8,527 nucleotides of DNA from CAZFAT01 sp964517075 (lineage in GTDB: Bacteria; Acidobacteriota; Vicinamibacteria; Vicinamibacterales; SCN-69-37), in contig CAZFAT010000045.1 of assembly GCA_964517075.1 (NCBI GenBank), positions 1 through 8,527 on the forward strand, written 5' to 3'. A model generated the notes under the pieces. That model saw only the letters and a program-made list of their open reading frames with translations, searched no databases and was not told the origin of the DNA. This document shows positions 5,988 through 8,527 of the stretch, piece by piece. The translations under genes were made by a program, and so were the position numbers. Numbering within the stretch: position 1 is the first letter of the stretch; each line of letters starts with the position of its first letter.

Positions 5988-7244
5988 CTATGGCAGGAGG
6001 GCGCGACGCACCAGATCGAGCGCGGCGGCCGATGCATGGCGCCGCACCATCTCACGATCGCCCGTGAACGAGAACGTCCGGACCTCCGTCTTCGCGGCGC
6101 TCACGGCGACCACCACGGTCCCGACCGGCTTGGCTGCCGAGCCGCCGCCGGGTCCGGCGATGCCGGTGATACTCACCGCGATATCCGCGGCGAGCCGCGC
6201 GCGGACGCCTTCGGCCATCGCGACGGCCACGGGCTCGCTCACGGCCCCCTGCTCGGCGATCAAGGCGGCGGGCACGCCAAGGACGCCGGTCTTCACGTCA
6301 TTCGCGTAGGCGACGACGCCGCCAGCGACCCACCCCGAGCTGCCGGGCACGTCCGTCAGCCGGCCGAGCACGAGACCCCCCGTGCAGGACTCCGCGACGG
6401 CCAGGCGCCAGCCTCGCGCTCGAAGCAGGTCGCCCACGACAGCCTCGAGCGATCGACCGTCGTCACTGAACACGACGGAGCCAAGCGCCGCCACGAGCGC
6501 GGCGCGGCCCTCGTCCAAGCGTCGTTCCAGCAGCACGGCGTCGGAGCCTGCCGCCTCCAGATGCAGCTCGATGAGCCCCGGAGACGCGAGGATCGTCGTG
6601 TCGATCGGCACGTCGGCGTCCCCCAGCCTGGAGTAGATCGGCTGCGCGACTTCTTCGACCTGCGATTCCGATCGGCCGGTGATCTTGAGCACCCGGCGGC
6701 GGAGATGCCGGGCGGCAGCGGGAGAGGCCAGGTACGGCGCCACGCCCGCCTCGAACATGGGCTCGAGCTCTCTCGGTGGACCGGGCAGCAGAACCACGAC
6801 GCGTGCCCCGGCGTCGATCCAGAGACCCGGCGCCGTACCGTTGGGGTTGTCCAGCACGCGCGCCCCGCGCGGCACCATGGCCTGGCGCCGGTTGATCTCC
6901 GGCATCGGCACCCGGCGCCGGTCGAATCGAGCGCGAATGACGGCGAGGACGCCGGCGTCTTCCTCGAGCGGCAAATCCAGCACGCCGGCGACGACCTCAC
7001 GCGTCACGTCGTCGTCGGTCGGTCCCAGTCCGCCGGTTGTGATGACGAGGTCGGCGCGATCGAGCGCCGCGCGGACAATGGCGGCCAGCGCCACGCGATC
7101 GTCCCCGACGATGGACTTGATGCGGACGACGAGGCCGGCGTCGTTCAGGCGCCGGGTCAGAAACAGCGAGTTCGAATCGATCCGAAACGGCGTGAGCAGT
7201 TCGCTGCCGACGGCGACGATCTCGGCCGTGGCCAGCGGGCGCAC
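5988..7244 (-). CDS. cinA: CinA family protein: MoCF-like domain plus nicotinamide-nucleotide amidohydrolase
   Basis: Full two-domain CinA of 418 residues. The N-terminal molybdopterin-binding-like domain (COG1058 type, about 1-170) begins EIVAVGSELLTPFRIDSN and has TTGGLGPTDDD (69-79), DNPNGTAPG (132-140) and LLPGPPRELEPMF (152-164); in characterised homologues it has ADP-ribose/NAD-related pyrophosphatase activity. A linker domain (about 180-255) follows. The C-terminal PncC-type domain (about 265-415) deamidates nicotinamide mononucleotide to nicotinic acid mononucleotide, recycling the NMN released by NAD-dependent DNA ligase. It shows AESCTGG (284-290), VAYANDVKTGVLGV (311-324) and GIAGPGGG (361-368). 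The GTG start at 7244 shares a base with the pgpA stop (TAGTG) and has GGGAG six bases upstream. The historical name (competence-induced) does not imply a competence role here: no competence gene is nearby. Confidence 0.95.
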   Translation of the reverse strand: MRPLATAEIVAVGSELLTPFRIDSNSLFLTRRLNDAGLVVRIKSIVGDDRVALAAIVRAALDRADLVITTGGLGPTDDDVTREVVAGVLDLPLEEDAGVLAVIRARFDRRRVPMPEINRRQAMVPRGARVLDNPNGTAPGLWIDAGARVVVLLPGPPRELEPMFEAGVAPYLASPAAARHLRRRVLKITGRSESQVEEVAQPIYSRLGDADVPIDTTILASPGLIELHLEAAGSDAVLLERRLDEGRAALVAALGSVVFSDDGRSLEAVVGDLLRARGWRLAVAESCTGGLVLGRLTDVPGSSGWVAGGVVAYANDVKTGVLGVPAALIAEQGAVSEPVAVAMAEGVRARLAADIAVSITGIAGPGGGSAAKPVGTVVVAVSAAKTEVRTFSFTGDREMVRRHASAAALDLVRRALLP

Positions 7245-7702
7245 TACCAGCTCCCGGGCAGCATCCGCAGCAGTAGGTGCATCAGGACGCAGCCGTAGAC
7301 GCCCACCATCAGGTCATCCGCCATGACGCCCCACCCGCCGGGGAGCGCTTCGAGCCGATTCGCGGGCCACGGCTTGACGATATCGAGAAGCCGGAACACG
7401 AGAAACCCCACGGCGGCGCCCGCCCAGCCTGCGCCGGTCAGCAGGAGCGTGAGCAGCTGCCCGGCCACTTCGTCCACGACGACATGGCCAGGGTCCTTCT
7501 TCTGAAAATGACGAGCGCCTTCGGTGGACGCCCAGATGCCGACCGCGGTGATGACGAGCAGGAGAACGATCTGGGCGAGCGGGCTCCACCCACGCGTCAG
7601 CAGATAGACGCCGATGCCAACCGCCGAGCCGGCGGTCCCGGGGGCGATCGGCGCATAGCCGACGCCACCGACGGAGGCGATGAGCACCCCGAGCCGCCTC
7701 AT
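7244..7702 (-). CDS. pgpA: Phosphatidylglycerophosphatase A
   Basis: Removes phosphate from phosphatidylglycerophosphate to give phosphatidylglycerol; an integral inner-membrane enzyme. It has 152 residues. Family motifs are APGTAGS (20-26), KKDPGHVVVDEVAGQLL (68-84) and FRLLDIVKPWP (103-113) followed by GGWGVMADDLMVG (122-134); the conserved acidic residues D70, D77, E78, D107, D129 and D130 are present. Hydrophobic stretches at about 24-37, 43-58, 80-108 and 130-147 fit a multi-pass membrane protein. The ATG at 7702 is chosen because it overlaps the stop of the RDD gene as ATGA and places the MRRLGVLIASVGGVGYAPIAPGT start as in homologues. The frame is open far upstream, but that part is out of frame with the RDD gene that occupies it. 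It ends in the TAGTG overlap with cinA. Confidence 0.93.
   Translation of the reverse strand: MRRLGVLIASVGGVGYAPIAPGTAGSAVGIGVYLLTRGWSPLAQIVLLLVITAVGIWASTEGARHFQKKDPGHVVVDEVAGQLLTLLLTGAGWAGAAVGFLVFRLLDIVKPWPANRLEALPGGWGVMADDLMVGVYGCVLMHLLLRMLPGSW
7251..7255 (-). promoter_or_regulatory. Ribosome binding site of cinA, inside pgpA
   Basis: GGGAG, six bases including the start of the pgpA stop codon, then GTG (GGGAGCTGGTAGTG). It fixes the cinA start at 7244 and matches the layout before ftsY at nearly every base. Confidence 0.7.
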
Positions 7703-8527
7703 GCGCGCACGACGCGCGTATGAGCCAGCCGATCGTGAAAGGCGCGGTCGCCGCCGGCCAGCGCCGGGACAAACCCGGCGCCGAACGCCAGCACGGACGG
7801 AAGCGACAACATGACGCGATACGCCGCCTGCGAGAACGTCACCGCCTCGAAGTCCTTCGTCGGCCCGGGCTCGCGCACGACGCGCAGGCCAAACACCATC
7901 TTGCCGATGGTCTGCCCGCCGGCGGCGGTGAACATCAGGAGATAGCCCAGCCCGACGAGCGCGTGGAACGCGACCATCGGCGCGAGCGGGAGGGTTGTGA
8001 CTTGTGCCAGCGGCAGATCGAGCCATCGCAGGGTGACCCACAACACGCCCGCGCTCAGCCCGCCGATGATGCACGCGTCGACCGCCGCCGCCGCAAGCCG
8101 CCGCACCGCTCCCACCGAATCGGTATCCGGGACGTTCGTGCGGTGGCCGGCGCGCTCGGCCTGCTCGATCCGCTGCAGGTCCTCGAGCAGATCGCGATCG
8201 AGCGGACCCAGCCGGCGTGACAGCGTCCGGGCCGAGGCGGCCGGCGGCGCGGCGTGATGCGTCGGGGCTTCTGGCACCGGCCGGCGAACCGCCAGCGGCG
8301 GCCGGGGCTCGACCGGGACCCGAACGAGGGGGGCGTCCGTCTCCTGGGCGACCGCGTCCAGCGCCGCGGCCCGCACGGCCTTCACGAACAGCGGCAACTC
8401 GGTGTGGGCCGCCGGCGCCGGCGTTCGCACCAGTTCGGGCTCCCACTCGGTCTCGGCGGCGAATGGCCCGCGCGCGCGCAACCGGGCGTCGGCGGCGACG
8501 CCCGCATCAGCCAGCCGCGGCACGTGC
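7699..8527 (-). CDS. RDD-domain membrane protein, 5' end probably outside the window
   Basis: The exact function is unknown. RDD proteins are small membrane proteins, some linked to ion or small-molecule transport. A possible GTG start lies at 8523, but the frame stays open to the right edge (a His codon precedes it), so the true start may be upstream. Counting from 8523 (274 residues), residues 1-135 are Pro/Ala/Arg-rich and probably disordered, with an ELPLF motif (42-46) and a charged helix (about 108-126). The RDD domain (about 140-272) begins RRLAAAAVDA and carries the signature GGQTIGKMVFGLRVV (202-216) and the ending RAFHDRLAHTRVV (260-272). Hydrophobic segments at about 143-165, 180-200 and 238-255 fit three membrane spans. 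Its TGA overlaps the pgpA ATG (ATGA), so it is probably the upstream member of the operon. The domain call is firm; any substrate would be a guess. Confidence 0.88.
   Translation of the reverse strand, partial: HVPRLADAGVAADARLRARGPFAAETEWEPELVRTPAPAAHTELPLFVKAVRAAALDAVAQETDAPLVRVPVEPRPPLAVRRPVPEAPTHHAAPPAASARTLSRRLGPLDRDLLEDLQRIEQAERAGHRTNVPDTDSVGAVRRLAAAAVDACIIGGLSAGVLWVTLRWLDLPLAQVTTLPLAPMVAFHALVGLGYLLMFTAAGGQTIGKMVFGLRVVREPGPTKDFEAVTFSQAAYRVMLSLPSVLAFGAGFVPALAGGDRAFHDRLAHTRVVRA

Noticed and set aside
4956..7298. 780-codon open frame on the plus strand, antisense to gpsA and cinA
   Set aside because: The translation is Arg/His/Gly/Ala/Gln-rich with no recognisable domain, and it is fully antisense to two clear conserved enzymes. 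Long antisense frames are expected in GC-rich coding DNA.
7244..8446. Long version of the PgpA frame starting at 8446 (400 codons)
   Set aside because: The extra N-terminal 248 residues are out-of-frame shadow of the RDD gene, and the ATG at 7702 matches the family start with an ATGA overlap.

Overview
The window is a run of eight housekeeping genes, all on the minus strand, so it reads right to left. Base composition is strongly GC-rich (about two thirds by eye), with GC-ending codons throughout. The protein sequences and the gene mix fit a high-GC, soil-type bacterium. The RDD protein, with its proline-rich N-terminal extension containing an ELPLF motif, makes me lean towards Acidobacteriota (Vicinamibacteria-like), but this is an inference from memory and not demonstrated here.

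In transcription order the genes are: an RDD-domain membrane protein (5' end outside the window), pgpA (phosphatidylglycerophosphatase A), cinA (MoCF-like domain plus NMN deamidase), gpsA (glycerol-3-phosphate dehydrogenase), ftsY (SRP receptor GTPase), ribD, ribE and ribBA (riboflavin biosynthesis). After a 120-base gap comes ffh (SRP54 GTPase), whose C-terminal M domain lies beyond the left edge.

The first eight genes are packed like one operon. RDD/pgpA overlap by 4 nt (ATGA), pgpA/cinA by 1 nt (TAGTG), gpsA/ftsY by 1 nt (TAGTG), ftsY/ribD by 7 nt, ribD/ribE by 38 nt and ribE/ribBA by 4 nt (GTGA). Only cinA/gpsA has a short gap (36 nt). Four genes start with GTG, and all four lie at overlapping junctions, which suggests translational coupling. 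The only real intergenic region (920-1039) carries a sigma70-type promoter candidate for ffh and a GC-rich leader hairpin.

Functionally the locus joins membrane-lipid synthesis (gpsA, pgpA), co-translational membrane targeting (ftsY, ffh), flavin synthesis (ribD, ribE, ribBA) and pyridine-nucleotide salvage (cinA). ribH (lumazine synthase) and plsY, common neighbours of these genes, are not in the window. I see no mobile element, CRISPR array, tRNA, rRNA or defence system. The window is mostly ordinary; the points worth a second look concern junction architecture and a few active-site variations.
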